The notes below the pieces were generated by a model that was not told the DNA's origin, did no database searches, and was given only the letters and a program-made list of their open reading frames with translations. From Synanceia verrucosa (lineage: Eukaryota; Chordata; Actinopteri; Perciformes; Synanceiidae): DNA of 64,000 bases. Positions 1 to 14,499 of this stretch are shown one piece after another; position 1 is the first letter of the stretch, and each line of letters begins with the position of its first letter. The position numbers were made by a program, and so were the translations under genes. The stretch covers positions 17,821,598 through 17,885,597 of the forward strand of contig CM056556.1 in assembly GCA_029721515.1 (NCBI GenBank), written 5' to 3'.

Positions 1-960
1 AAGAATTAATGTGGCATGTTTTTGATTTTGCATAATTTTAGTAGCTGAATTATGATTGTGCTGTATGATTTCTTATGGATAATTGTGACATGTAGTGCTA
101 CTTGGGAGTAGCAGTTTTTTTCTGCTGTCATTTGCATCTGTCACATGTAGTGTGAGGAAGGGTTCTCACCCTCTGACCCTGGTTGGTTAGATTGCATAAA
201 ACAGTGGATACCTGTGTTCCATTATCTATTATGCTATTATTGTGATGTGAGTTGGAATGCAACTAACTGATGAAGCCTAAGCTATAGAAGTGAGATATTT
301 CATGATAAGGCCTGGCTTGCAGTTGGTGTTCCAGTTCATCCCAACAGTGTTTGATGTAGTCAGATCAGGTCAAAATTCTTCTGTGCCTTGAGAACCACGA
401 AAAACAACCCAAAATTCTGATCAGGCATAACATAATCGTAATACTGTGTTGGTCCCAATTTTGCTGCCAAAATGGCAGCATGATGAAGAGATAATCAGTG
501 TTATTCACTTCACTTGTCAGTGGTCATATTGTTACGTTACATTAGACCAATTATTTCTTAAATCACAAAAAACATTGTTTGTGCAACCCCAGTAGTAGCA
601 ATAATAGTTGTTGCATCTATGCAACTGAATGGACAGTAGCCTGAAGAGAGATAAAGCATTAGGTAAGGTGAGGCAGAGGACAATCAGTGGGCTGTCCATT
701 GACTTTCCACTGTCTAATTTAACACTCAACATGACTGCAGCGTCATCACTGTCTAACCATCATGCTAACGCAGTAAGAGTGCTGATTGAAACAGAATCCA
801 GTCTCATGCTTTTCTGATGAGCAGATAAGTGGTGCATGTTTTACTGTTTTATGACCTGCCACACAGAGCAGTATAGTAGCAATAATTAATTAATTTCCCC
901 CAGCCATCACATGTCACACCACATGCTCTATAACCACCTGACACACCCCTTACCTTGTCT
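1..960. other. No gene recognised
   Basis: AT-rich sequence with short open frames only. I see no recognisable protein motif, RNA gene or clear repeat boundary before the LINE fragment that begins near 960. Confidence 0.6.
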
Positions 961-961
961 C

Positions 962-2365
962 TTCCCGGCTGGTAGTGACTCACTCCCTGAGAACAGCACC
1001 CCCCCACCCACTGTCAACAACAACGTCAACACTCTCTAACAAGCCATCAACTCCCTCCCTCCCTCCATCAGCCCCCCGTCTCCTCCCCCGACAATCTGGT
1101 CAACCATCATTACAACTTCTGTTGATATTATCTACTTGCCCCAATAAAAACCCGCTCTGTCTCCTTCTCATGCTCTGCCTCATGGTTCACCCTGCCCTCC
1201 ACTCCCTCAAAGCCAAAGCCCGCCAGCTCGAGTGCCTTGTTAAGAAAACCGGTCTCAGCATCGACAAAGAACTCTTCCACAGCCACTTCTTCCACTACAA
1301 AAACAACCTCAGCCAAAGCCTCTTACTAGATTGGACTATATCATCTGCTGCAAACAATATTTTCTGGTCAACAATTTCATGCTCCCCATGACCCCTTGGC
1401 CTCCCTCTCTCTCAGACTCATTCTGCAACTTATTATTGTCCTTCTTCAACTTGAAAATCACCAAAATCCACCAGCAACTCTCCGTGCACCCCCTCAGCTC
1501 TAATCCACCTGCTCTCCGTTATGCCCAGTCCCGCCCCTTTGCTTCCTTCACCCTCCCCTCCAAGACAGAAGTCTCCACCCTCATTCAGAAATCAAAGCCT
1601 TCCACCTGTCACCTGAACCCCCCTCCCAACCTCTCTTGTCAAAGCCTGTCTCCCCTCTCTAGCACCACCATCATCCACTCCTCATTCTCCTCTGGCACAC
1701 TTCCCTTCTCACTCAAAACCATCGCTATCACCCCGTTCTCAAAAAACCTGCTGCTGACCCCAATGATTTCAACAACATGCGGCCCATCTCCAATCTCCCC
1801 TTCCTCTCAAAAATACTGGAAAAAATAGTTGAATCTCAACTCCACATCCACCTCTTAGACAACAAGACAATTGTAATCAACAAGAACCACAATTGGGAGT
1901 TTCCGCCCCGCCACAGCACAGAAACTGCTCTAGTCAAACTCACCAACGACCTCCTGCTCGCTGCAGACTCTGGTGTCCTTTCAATTTTCATCCTCCTCTA
2001 CCTCAGGAAGAGGTCAACAACCTTGTCACTAGGAACACCTACTTCAACTTCCTCGCTCACAACCACCTCCACTGCCATCTTCATTCACTCCCGGGTCACA
2101 TCCCATTTCGACTATTGTAACTCCCTGTAATCTGGTCTCGCCCTCAAATCATTCCATATGCACCAGCTGATCCAGAACACTGCAGCCTGAATCAGCTCCA
2201 GAATTCCCACCACCTGCCATATCACACCTGTTACACAACAGATCCACTGGCTACATATCCGTCATTGCATCACCTTCAAAATACAGCTGCTCACCTTAAA
2301 ACCCCTCCACCTCCTTGCACCTCCCTACATATTTGACCTGCTCAACATCAACATCCCATCATGTG
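962..2365 (+). pseudogene. L2-like LINE fragment (linker, partial RT, C-terminus)
   Basis: Non-LTR retrotransposon relic. Conceptual frames carry a linker block (SLKAKARQLECLVKKTGLS near 1205-1255), then SFFNLKITKIHQQLS near 1450-1480, then the start of the reverse transcriptase with RPISNLPFLSKILEKIVESQ (1780-1835) and the FPPRHSTETALVKL block (1900-1945). From about 2010 the sequence jumps directly to a C-terminal block (HFDYCNSL near 2105-2130, then PLHLLAPPYIFDLLNIN near 2305-2355). The central RT, including the catalytic YADD-type motif, is therefore deleted. Several frameshifts separate the blocks. The RPISNLPFLSKILEK and HFDYCNSL signatures are typical of the L2/CR1 branch as known from fish; the L2 assignment is from memory. 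Not functional. Confidence 0.75.
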
Positions 2366-2369
2366 GCTT

Positions 2370-3304
2370 GCATATATCCTGATGACAATTATATGGATAA
2401 TGCAAAGAAAATATAGATGATTGACAAAATATTCAGCTAAATCCATCTCTCTAACTGCATTTTTCCCATATTTGTTCTTTTGGTGAGTTCAACTTTGTTG
2501 TGAATCAACCATGCCTTTGGTTGTGCTTAGAAATTGAGGTTTTGATTAATGTCAACATTTTGAAATTCTCCTCCCGTTTTTTCTGTTTGTATTATTTTTA
2601 CAAGGCCACCATCAGTGTGTCCTGTGCCAAAATGATGGTGGTTTACAGAAAATACAACACATTTTCTTCACACTATACCAGAATGATAATGTGTTAAGAC
2701 AGAGATTTCTTTACCACTGACATACATAGCACTGTGGAGATTTGTGCGAAACTACAGACCTCGGCAGCATCTAAGGATTGTCCAGTGACAGCCTGGACGT
2801 TCCCATCATGACACATGAACGCCTATTGGCCGTTCCTGGTAGCGTTTCATCAACCAATCGCAATAACTCTCCCCTTTTGCCAAATCCTAAGTCTTACCTA
2901 ATCCTAGATAGTTTTTCCTCCCTTCCCCTTTTCTATCCCCTTACCATGTTCTTATTTCCTAACCCTAACTCCCATCTGTGGCTGCGAAAAAGAAGGGGGC
3001 ATTCGAGTCAGCCAAAACGGGAATCCCCACCTGGATGAGAATGCCCATTTGTTGCTGCAGTTGGATAATATTGAATTATCTCACTGCACTACATTAAACA
3101 GCGTTCCTGTAAATGTCACTTAGGTCCTTTTGGGTTCTGGTGCAGTGCTTATTTGACAGTTTTAATGCTAAAAATCTATTGGAAACAGTAGCTCACATTC
3201 CATGAGGCAATGTATCTGACTTCATCACCCTGCAACTTTTAAAGGGGATATCTAATTAAGATTTTTGTTTTAAAAATAGTCAACTTTTCCTTCACCCCGC
3301 TCCA
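2370..3304. other. No gene recognised
   Basis: Mixed-composition sequence with a pyrimidine-rich stretch near 2870-2970. No protein signature or clean repeat boundary is visible. Confidence 0.5.
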
Positions 3305-4318
3305 GGTAAGGAATCAACTGAGGAAGTTGAAGGTGAGAAAAGCAGCGGGTCTTGACAACATCTCCCCCAAGCTCCTCAAATCCTGTGTGGACCAACTGTG
3401 TGGGATTGTTCAGCACCTGTTCAACCTGAGTCTGAGGCTAGGGAGAGTGGGGAGAGTGCCACAGCTGTCGAAAAAAGACTCCTCACCCCAAGGAACTCAA
3501 CAACGACAGGCCGATGGCGCTGACGTCTCACTTCTTGAGGACCTTGGAGAGACTGTTCCTCAGCCACCTTCGCCCACTGGTGAGCCTGTTTATGGATCCG
3601 CTGCAGTTTGCCTGTCAATCTGGCATCGGGGTGGATGACGCTGTCATCTAGCTGCTACAGTCCTCCCTCAGTCACCTGGAAAAGGTTGGAAGCATTGTGC
3701 GGATTATGTTCTTTGACTTCTCCAGTGCGTTCAACACCATTCAGTCTACATTGCTAGGGGACAAGTTGGATCGTTCTGGAGTTGATCACCACCACTTGGA
3801 GTATGGGCTACCCCACAGAGCGACCACAGGATATAGGATTGTGTGTCCAGCACACTTCTCTGCAACACTGGGGTCCCACAGGGGGCAGTTCTGGTGCCTT
3901 TAGTGTTCACAATCTACAACTGACTTCACCTACAACTCTAAAAACTGTCACATGCAGAAGTTCTCTAATGACTCTGCAATTGTCGGCCTCATCAAGGACA
4001 GGGGGAAAATGAGTATAGAGACCTGATCCAGGCCTTTGTGGATTGGTGCCAGCAGGCCTCCTCCAGATCAACGCGGGTAAAACCAAGAAGCTGGTGGTGG
4101 ATTTCGGCAGGCGACATAACTCTCCACCTCCATAGACTGATAATACAGACACTCTGTTTAAGAAGGGTCAGAGCAGACTCTTCCTTTGGGGTGCAGGGGT
4201 CACTCCTGAGGACCTTCTATGACTCTGTAGTGGCATCAGCCATCTTTTATGGTGTGGTCTGCTGGGCGAGCAGCCTCACATCCAGGGACAGGAAAAGACT
4301 GGACAGACTGGTGAGGAC
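3305..4318 (+). pseudogene. Rex1-like LINE reverse transcriptase fragment, 3' truncated
   Basis: Jockey-order LINE RT relic in several frames. Visible blocks: KAAGLDNISPKLLKSC (3340-3385), LFNLSLRLGRV (3412-3445), the palm motif A block IMFFDFSSAFNTIQ (3703-3744), SGVDHH (3775-3795), the motif C region (about 3955-4000, KFSNDSAIVGLIKD read across frames, with the usual first Asp apparently Asn), AGKTKKLVVDF (4070-4110) and the C-terminal block ASAIFYGVVCWASSLTSRDRK (4235-4300). The copy stops abruptly at about 4318, where it abuts an oppositely oriented LINE. The same family recurs on the minus strand at 11475-13140 and 14500-15260. Rex1/Babar is my best family call from memory; CR1 clade is the safer statement. 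Confidence 0.75.
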
Positions 4319-6420
4319 AGTTTCTCAACCTCATCTCTGTAGGCAGACTCATTGCCACCTGAGATGAGCCCGACCACGGTGGTGTCATCAGCGAATTTGA
4401 TGATGGAGCTGGAGAGATGGGTTGGCGTGCAGTTGTATGTGTACAGAGAGTAAAAGGACTCAGTACACAACCTTGAGGGGAGCCAGTACTGACTAAACGG
4501 AGGAGGAGAGGTGGGGACCAAGTTTAACAGTTTTTGGGCAGTTTGTTAGAAAGTCCTTAATCCAGCAGCAGATGGAAGGGGATAGTTCGAGATGTGAGAG
4601 TTTCTCAGCCAAAATACCAGGAATGATGTTATTAAAGGCTGAGCTATAGTCAATGAAAAACATCCTCACATACGTAGTTGCCCTGATGCTCCAGGTGACC
4701 CAGTGCAGTGTGAAGTGTGACAGAGATGTCATCCTCAGTGGATTTGCTGTAAGCAAACTGGTGAGGGTCGACTGAGGGGGGAAGTGAGTTCTTGATGTGT
4801 TTTACTACCAACCTCCCAAAGCACTTCATGATCACAGGCGTTAAGTGTAACAGGCCTGTAATCATTCAGACTGTCAGTGGATGGCTTTTTAGGAACGGGG
4901 ATGATTGTAGACTTCAGACAGGAGGGGATGACAGATTGTTGCAGGGAATAGTTAAATCCTTGTGAAGACACCAGTCAGCTGGTCAGCGCAGGCTTTGAGT
5001 ACCTTTCCAGGTACTCCATCTGGACCAGCAGCCTTCCTGGTGTTAACAGTCCTCAGCACACCTCTCACTTCGTGTTCCTGAAGTGTCAGTGTGCCACATC
5101 TTCTTAGAGTTATTGTCTGTGAAGTGCTCCTCTATATTCCTTTTGTAGGCCACCTTGGCCTCTATGATGCCTCTTCTCAGGTCAGCCCTGGCAGCGCTGT
5201 TCTGTTGCTTGTCTCCTGATCTGAAGCTGGCATTGCGGCATTTGAGGAGTGCCTGGGTTTCACTGGTCATCCAGGGTTTTTGATTGGGGAAAACCCAGAT
5301 CCGTTTAGTGACTGTAACAGTGTCCATACAGTTTTTGATGTCGGAAAGTACAGTGTCTGTATATTCCTGGTGGTTGTGTTGTTCAAATAATTCCCAAAAT
5401 GTGTGTGAGAAACAGTCCTGCAGCTGAGAGAGAGTATCCTCTGGCCATGCTGTAATTGTCTTTGTTTGTGGCATTGTTTGCCTCTGGAGGGGGGTGTATG
5501 AAGGGGAGAGAGACAGGCAGAGATGGTCGGATCCAGCAAGGTGGGGGAGGGGGTGACCTTGTGTGCAGGATGTTGGAGTAAACATGGTCCAAGGTTTTAT
5601 TCCCTGGATGAATTTGGGGTGAACAGTCTTTAAGCACGCTTGTTTGAAGTTACTGGCAACAATAAACACTTCGTCGAGGTGGGCGAGCTACTGTTTGTTT
5701 ACAGTTGTGAGCAGTAAGCTAAGTACTGTGCTAACGTTAGCATCTGGTGGGATGTAAACAACTATCACAATGAATACCGTTAGCTCCCATGGTAAAAAAA
5801 ATGGTCTGCACGAGACTGCCAGCACCTCTAAATCAGGAGCGCAATGAGAGTCAATGATCCTGCTGTTATCCTGCAATCCTGCAATGACCTCCTCTGCTCT
5901 TAACAGAGTCTCTGGTTTTGTCCTGCTGGTGTAGCATGCAGCCCGCTTGCAAAACTGCAGCATCAGGGATCAGCGGGTGAAGCCACGTCTTGTGATGAAA
6001 AAAACGCTGCAGTTCCGGACAAAGCTGTTTGTTGCTAGCTGTGGCTCCAATTCGTCCATTTTGTGGGTGATGGATCTGGCGTTGGTCAGGAAAATGCTCG
6101 GTAGCAGTGGTCTGTGCAGCTGTCTCCGTAGCTTAGCAGCTGGGCCATACCAGCATCCCTGCTTCTGCTTCCTTTCCCTCCGCTGCCTCTGTCGCTTGCT
6201 GGGTGGGCTGACCATCAACGGAGATCCTGGTGGTCTCGAGATGTCCTCTGGTATGTTGTTTTGGTGGTGAAAGTCAGTGGTTATGGACAAATTGTACCTT
6301 AGCGCAAGGTCAGTTAAGTCCTGGCGACTGTACTGTATGCAAAAGTGGCCTTGCAAAAATCACTGAAAAATAACAAAAGGCATACAAAGAAAAAGAGCTA
6401 AAATCCGCTTCACCCATCTT
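4318..6420 (-). pseudogene. Second jockey-order LINE family, endonuclease to RT motif C
   Basis: Minus-strand LINE relic. Reading from 6400 downwards: an N-terminal region (LTDLALRYNLS, about 6325-6290), the start of the APE-type endonuclease (SIFLTNARSITHKMDELEPQ, about 6105-6045), later endonuclease text (VVYIPPDANVSTVL, about 5765-5725), a linker with KPWMTSETQALLKCRNASFRSG (about 5280-5215), then RT blocks STIIPVPKKPSTDSLNDYRPVT (about 4915-4850), MFFIDYSSAFNNIIPGIL (about 4665-4612) and the catalytic motif C in IIKFADDTTVVGLISGG (about 4402-4350). At least five frameshifts or stops separate these. The copy ends at the junction near 4318, so it lacks its own 3' end. The same family is seen at 15985-16200 (5' part) and 26445-28998. 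Confidence 0.8.
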
Positions 6421-7544
6421 AAATATAAGGAACAGTGTAGGAGAAACCCCTGAAGGTCACACTGACTTTATGAGGAATATTATGATTCACTGCATGCAAC
6501 TGCATGCACCCTCACACAACACTGTGAAATACTGACAATTAATTGAGTGAATTTGACAGTCAGTGAAACAGTGTTGTTAATTTGTTCTAGTTCCAATCTT
6601 AAATTGCTGGTCATCGCGAAAAAAAAAAAATCTGCTTCGCTGTAGGGACCTTGGTTGAATCGAAAATGAAGAAAGATATCATATGAACTCACTTACTTTC
6701 ACACACGGTTTGACCTCTAGTAATGCCTTAATTTGAAGTGGCAAAAAATATGTATCTGATGGTTCTAAAATGGTATAAATAGCAAAAAGAAAATACATTT
6801 AAAAGGAAAATTAGCATTGTCATGCTTATATTGTCCATATTGCAGATGATTTCCAATGTAGTTTTTTTCCTTTAATTCTAGTGTACTGTGGCATATTTTA
6901 GACTGGTGGACACTGGGGCCATTTTTATTCACGGGTCAACCTCATGCTCTTTGGACTGTGTATGTGACAATGTATTTTTTATTGTTTTGAAGAGAGAGCG
7001 AGAGAGAGAGGGAGAGAAAGAGAGAGATAACCCACTGGGATCTGAGGAAAAAATAGTAAAGACTCCTTCATCCAGAATTCTACTCATTATAATTTGCCTT
7101 CAAGGACTGAGTCACACTGTTTGATTTTCTCTGATGAGCAATTGGGGAATACACCTTTTACCTTCTTTTGGGAAGGCTGGCCTGCACACAGTTGGAAATG
7201 TCAGAGGAATAATCATTCATGAATTGCTGGGCATGGTTAAAAGGGGAACTATACCTTGAGGGACAAAGGAGATGATGTAAATCAAATTTTCATGTACTTG
7301 TCATATTTTTGACAGTGATTTTCTGTACATTTCAAGACAATCTCATGACATGCTGGTTGAGGGACATAGGCTGTAATGGGATTGTGTTTGTGCAAGGTAA
7401 GCATAGTAATACAACATTTCAAAAAGCAAGGCACACACACACACACACACATTACATATTACATACTACAGATATCTTCATCCCACAAGCATGCCGAGCA
7501 GGGGAGTGCTTACTCCAGCTCCCACATTTATGTGTGAGGAAATA
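6421..7544. other. No gene recognised; GA tract and (AC)n
   Basis: Contains a purine-rich GAGA tract at about 6992-7029 and a short (AC)n run at 7433-7452. No protein or RNA feature is supported. Confidence 0.5.
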
Positions 7545-8240
7545 AAAAAAAATGCAGAAGTGAAGAGATAACATGAAATGAGGATTAGACAGATGTGTAA
7601 ACATAACAGAGCTGCAGAGTGCGACAGACAACAAGTGGAGGCAGAGACAGCAGGATGCCTCAAAAGTCAGAGAGTAAAAAAAGGAAAAAAGGCCAGACAG
7701 GAGAAAAAAGCAAAGGGTTGACAGTATGTCATCCTGTTCTTTCATAGGCAAGCTTATGCTCGTGGTTCCTGGGATGGAAAGTTTTGGAACATTAGCCTGT
7801 TGTTTATTCTTAACTTTGTACATAGTTTAACTAGCTCAGTTTTCTCCCCAAAATGTTAAGCAAGCTGCTCTGCTCATATTCAATCAGTTGACCCCATCAA
7901 AAAATGGCACATATTTCGAAGAGACATGACAAGAGCAGCAGCGGCAGTTTCCCCTACCAAGTCACTGCCATGTTGTTCTTTTCACAAATATGGGAATGGT
8001 ATTAAAATATCATTAAAATGCATAGTTTTATGTAAAACGGTATCAAAATTTTACGCTGCCCTAACGGCCGGCTATAGGGTGGGCCAATAAAATTTCTTAT
8101 CATGGGACCCAGTGTATATATGTATCATAGGTGTGCAAAGTACCAAAAAAACACTATTACTGGCAGTAAAAGAGGGCTCCAAATTCAAATTTTGCTTAGG
8201 ACCCCGTGGAGGTTTGGACTGGCTTTGTATACAGTGTTTG
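7545..8240 (+). repeat. Degenerate hAT-like relic (tentative)
   Basis: The stretch 7600-7815 shares the block GGATGCCTCAAAAGTCAG and the downstream GTTTTGGAACATTAGCCT region with 39420-39625, so both are copies of one dispersed repeat. The sequence near 8170-8235 (GCTCCAAATTCAAATTTTGC, then TTAGGACCCC) resembles the ends of fish hAT transposons as I remember them. No transposase reading frame survives here. Family assignment is weak. Confidence 0.35.
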
Positions 8241-11326
<3,086 letters not shown>

Positions 11327-12009
11327 GTGTATATATACAGTGTATAAGTAGAATAACTACAAAACTATGGAAGGAGATAAAGGTGAAGGAAAAAGTAAAC
11401 AAAATGTGTCTTAAAAAATATGTGCAGGATTAATAACTAATGTAGGTAAGTAAACAATTCTAAACCACCTGGTGTAATAAAGATCAGAGTTTAGTTGCAG
11501 CAGCCTCTAAACAACCTGTAACCTGTGTCAGTTTTGGTGTGTGTGATTACTGGGAGCACAGTCTGACCACTGCAGGAAGAAGAGTATCTCACCATGGATG
11601 AATGACCCTGTCACTGAATGAGCTTCTCAACGGTGTTAAGGTTGCCTGCAAGGGGTGGGACACATTGTCCATCAGAGATGATAGCTTGGCCATCATTCTC
11701 TTGTCACCTGCCACCTTCACAGAGTCAAAAGGGCAACCCAGAACAGAGCTGGCCTTCTTCACCAGTCGGTTCAGTGTCTTTCTGTCAGCAGCACAGATAA
11801 TGCTGCCCCAGCAGACCACCCCGGACTTCAGAAGTCTCTGCTCCAATCTAGGGAGCCAGTACCGTTCCTCATGCTGTAACTGTATAACTGTTGACACTCT
11901 CACCTGTCTACGTCGTCCAGAATTCAAGCCAAGAGGAGGTGGTCCACTCCTGAATGTTCCAACTTGACAAAAGCATGGCCTGTGTTGTACTGAAGGCACT
12001 GGAGAAATC

Positions 12010-12366
12010 CATTCATTCATTCATTCATTGTCAACAGCTTATCCTACGTGCGTCCACAGGGAGGGCTGGAGCCTATCCCAGCTGTCATAGGGTGAAAAGC
12101 AGGGTTCACCTTAAGTCGCCAGTTTATCACAGGGCACACAGAGACAGACAACACAGAGATGAAAACAATTATTTACACTCATATTCACACCTATGAGCAA
12201 TTTAAGTTACCATGCATGTCTTTGCATGGTCTTTGCACACAGAGACACACGGAGAACTCCACACACAAAGGCCCTGGGACAGGAATCGAACCTGGTACCC
12301 TCTTGCTGTGAGGCAACATTGCTAACCAATGCACCGCCATGCCAACCACTGCACCACCATACCGCC
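12010..12366 (-). mobile_element. tRNA-headed SINE-like element with 13-bp target duplication
   Basis: A 357-bp insertion bounded by a perfect direct repeat CACTGGAGAAATC at 11997-12009 and 12367-12379. The left end is a short ATTC tandem run, consistent with a 3' tail. The right end, read on the minus strand, is tRNA-like: TTGGTTAGCAATGTTGCCTC resembles an A-box region and GGTTCGATTCC matches a pol III B box. The body contains the phrase GGAGCCTATCCCAGCTGTC shared with copies at 22475, 26034, 39630 and 62784. The long target duplication indicates LINE-type target-primed retrotransposition. It splits the Rex1-like LINE within the RT motif A region. Confidence 0.85.
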
Positions 12367-12496
12367 CACTGGAGAAATCAAAAAACATAATTCTCACAAT
12401 GGCTGGAGCCTTTTCCAGGTGGATGACATTTTAAGCCCCTCCAGGGCTATTGTTCTGCTGCAGATGATCCTCCATCTTCTTCCTGTTCTTTTCCAG

Positions 12497-12775
12497 GGGT
12501 GACTGTGGTTCGGTGGTAGAGCCAATTGGAAGGTTGTTGGTTTGATTCCCACCTCCAGTAATCATGTGCCGTGGTGTCCTTGAGAAAGACACCTAACCCC
12601 AAATTGCTCCCAATGCTGCGTATTGGTGTGTGAATTTGAAAGAAACTTGATGGTTGTCTCCCACTGTCAGTATGAATGTGAGTGTGAATGTAGTGTAATG
12701 TAAATATGATATGTAGTGTAAAGCACTTTGAGTGGTCGAATGACTAGAAAGGTGCTATATAAGTACAGTTCATTT
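12497..12775 (+). mobile_element. tRNA-derived SINE (second family)
   Basis: The head at 12500-12560 has an A-box-like TGGTTCGGTGGTAGAG and a B-box-like GGTTTGATTCC, followed by GTGTCCTTGAGAAAGACACC and a 3' region GTAAAGCACTTTGAGTGGTC ending near CTATATAAGTACAG. This order is that of common fish SINEs. It interrupts the Rex1-like LINE between two linker blocks. A possible degenerate target duplication is GTTCTTTT (left) and GTTCATTT (right). Distinct from the element at 12010-12366. Confidence 0.8.
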
Positions 12776-13425
12776 ACATTCACTAACTCCTTAGTTGCCT
12801 CTGCACGCCCCCTCAGCTCCACCATGTTGCCTGACGAAAAAGGCTCTCTTTTTGTTGTTATCCACAAAGAAATTAATGTAGTCCATTAGACTGTGAGGCT
12901 GTCAATGTCCTGCCCATGAGAATCTCAGAGTTTCCTTTTGTTAAGACAGTGTTTCTGAGCCTCCTCAGACTCCACAGACCATCTTTTCACAATCTAACCA
13001 CTTGCTGTCTTTAAAAGAAAAATGCTTGTACACAGGCAGGAGATGGACCAGGTTGTGGTCAGATCAGAGAGAGGTGATGCATTATATGCTTCCTTGGTGT
13101 TGGCACACAGAAAACCCAGTGGGTCACGGTGTTAATAACTGCATGCACATGGATGACCTTTATCACATAATAAAGGCATCAAAAATGTATCAAATTTATG
13201 TGCACAGGCTAAGGATTGTATAGGGACTTGGATTCGCAAATATGATAGGAACCCCTAGCTTAATACATTGTTAATCTGCTTTGTGCCTCTTGTGTACAAT
13301 ATTGTATCATATTCGTGTCCTGTGCATGCTCCAGAATTTCTGCAAGGGATTTTACACGGAAATGGAAGGAGGTGCAGACGTTGTCATATATAGAAATGTT
13401 GTTGCCGGAAAAGTCAAACGATACC

Positions 13426-13785
13426 ATGGCTTCGAAGAAATCAACAACTCACTTTTGGACGGACAAGGAGACGGAGTTCATGCTGCACCAAGTGCAAGAA
13501 TTGAGCACACTAAAGTTTATGGACGGTCGCAGAACAAGGAACGGAAATCTATTCTAAAAAATATCTACTGCAGTGGAAGAAGCAGGCTTTGACAGAATGC
13601 TGGAGCAGATCAGGGTTAAATGGAAGAACACAAGGACCGCATACAGCAATGCAAAGCGGAACAACAGGAAGAGTGGACAAGGTTGTGTAAGTTGTCCGCA
13701 TTGTGATCTTATGGACGATCACTTAGGAATGCAACCTCTGTCCCAAGCCCCACAACGTGGGGTGGATGCTGGTGGTGCCAAGTGA
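13426..13785 (+). pseudogene. MYB/SANT-like DNA-binding protein, Harbinger-accessory type, one in-frame stop
   Basis: The start ATG at 13426 lies in a good context (ACCATGG). The conceptual protein opens MASKKSTTHFWTDKETEFML, then a trihelix or MYB-like region with KISTAVEEAGFDRMLEQIR and VKWKNTRTAYSNAKRNNRK, ending in a CPHCDLMDDHLGMQP block. This matches the layout of the MYB/SANT-like domain found in PIF/Harbinger accessory proteins and domesticated relatives, in which a CPFxDEL-type motif follows the helices. A single TAA at 13555-13557 interrupts an otherwise continuous frame, so the copy is likely inactive. In the element the partner protein binds DNA and helps import the transposase; no Harbinger DDE transposase is visible nearby. 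A strong splice donor (GTGAGT) sits at 13782, so the true exon may end just before the stop codon. Confidence 0.6.
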
Positions 13786-13939
13786 GTTGCTATAATTTAG
13801 CCTACTTAACTAAGCCAGATGTCTCATGCTAGGTGGTCCATTGCTCAAAGAGCAAACCTGTTAAATATGTTGATACATGTGTAGTTAATTGCATCCATAC
13901 TGGTGAATAAACCCACGATGAAAAAAATGACCAGCAGTG

Positions 13940-14214
13940 TAACCCTTGGTAGAAACAACAGAGATGGGGAAGCACGACGAGCACCAGCAGCTTGACGACA
14001 CCCTTACGGAAAGCTCAAGGAGCAGTACCCATATGCCTGGTAAGTTCATCAATATTCTGTCTGTCTGCACCAACCACATACTACACTTCTGCTCCAGTAG
14101 CTGAGGGAGAGCGGCGAGTATCTCCGAGAGTTCACAAACATTATGAGGGAAAGCAGAGTTGACTATAACAGGAACATTGCAGCTCTTATTGAGGAAATGG
14201 ATAACCTGGGGTAA
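13940..14214 (+). other. Possible downstream exons of the MYB/SANT-like gene
   Basis: A GT-AG pair (GTAAGT donor at 14040, CTCCAG acceptor ending at 14097) would define a 58-nt intron. The following frame reads EYLREFTNIMRESRVDYNRN and then IAALIEEMDNLG before a stop at 14212-14214. An amphipathic C-terminal tail of this kind is common in MYB/SANT-like accessory proteins. The exon-exon phase to the upstream frame is not resolved, so this is tentative. Confidence 0.35.
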
Positions 14215-14499
14215 CCAGCACCCTCATCCCACATAGGCCTACAGCACCCATATCCACCCCACTCAACTTACTACCTCCCACGGTCCCCATCCCCATCCCT
14301 CATCCGACAGCACACCTCCAACAACAACCAGATGGCTACTTGGGACATCACCATTCCGTCTCCTACAAACCCCGTTTTTGAACGGACTGCACTCCTGCAT
14401 AAAAAACCCCCCCCAAAAAAAGCTCTTCCTGTGTCTTCCTGCACAAAATCAGTTACTAAAAACCGCAATCACTTACATATACACTGTTGTTAATTAGCT

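Larger units (their letters stand above)
11475..13140 (-). pseudogene. Rex1-like LINE fragment interrupted by two SINEs
   Basis: Minus-strand LINE of the same family as 3305-4318. Reading downwards: the post-endonuclease SDHNLVHLLPVYK block (about 13050-13010), SSGNMVELRGRAEATKELVN (about 12845-12785), then after a SINE the block KNRKKMEDHLQQNN (about 12494-12450), RT motif A (IMFFDFSS, about 12391-12368), and after a second insertion the C-terminal blocks VVCWGSIICAADRKTLNRL (about 11820-11765) and KRMMAKLSSLMDNVSHPLQ (about 11700-11645). Most of the RT palm between motif A and the C-terminus is deleted. The two insertions split text that is contiguous in the other copy, so the LINE is older than both SINEs. 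The noncoding tail probably runs on to the (TA)n tract at 11323. Confidence 0.75.

Noticed and set aside
12500..12560. Functional tRNA gene
   Set aside because: A- and B-box-like motifs are present but no cloverleaf with acceptor stem is evident, and the sequence continues into a SINE body.
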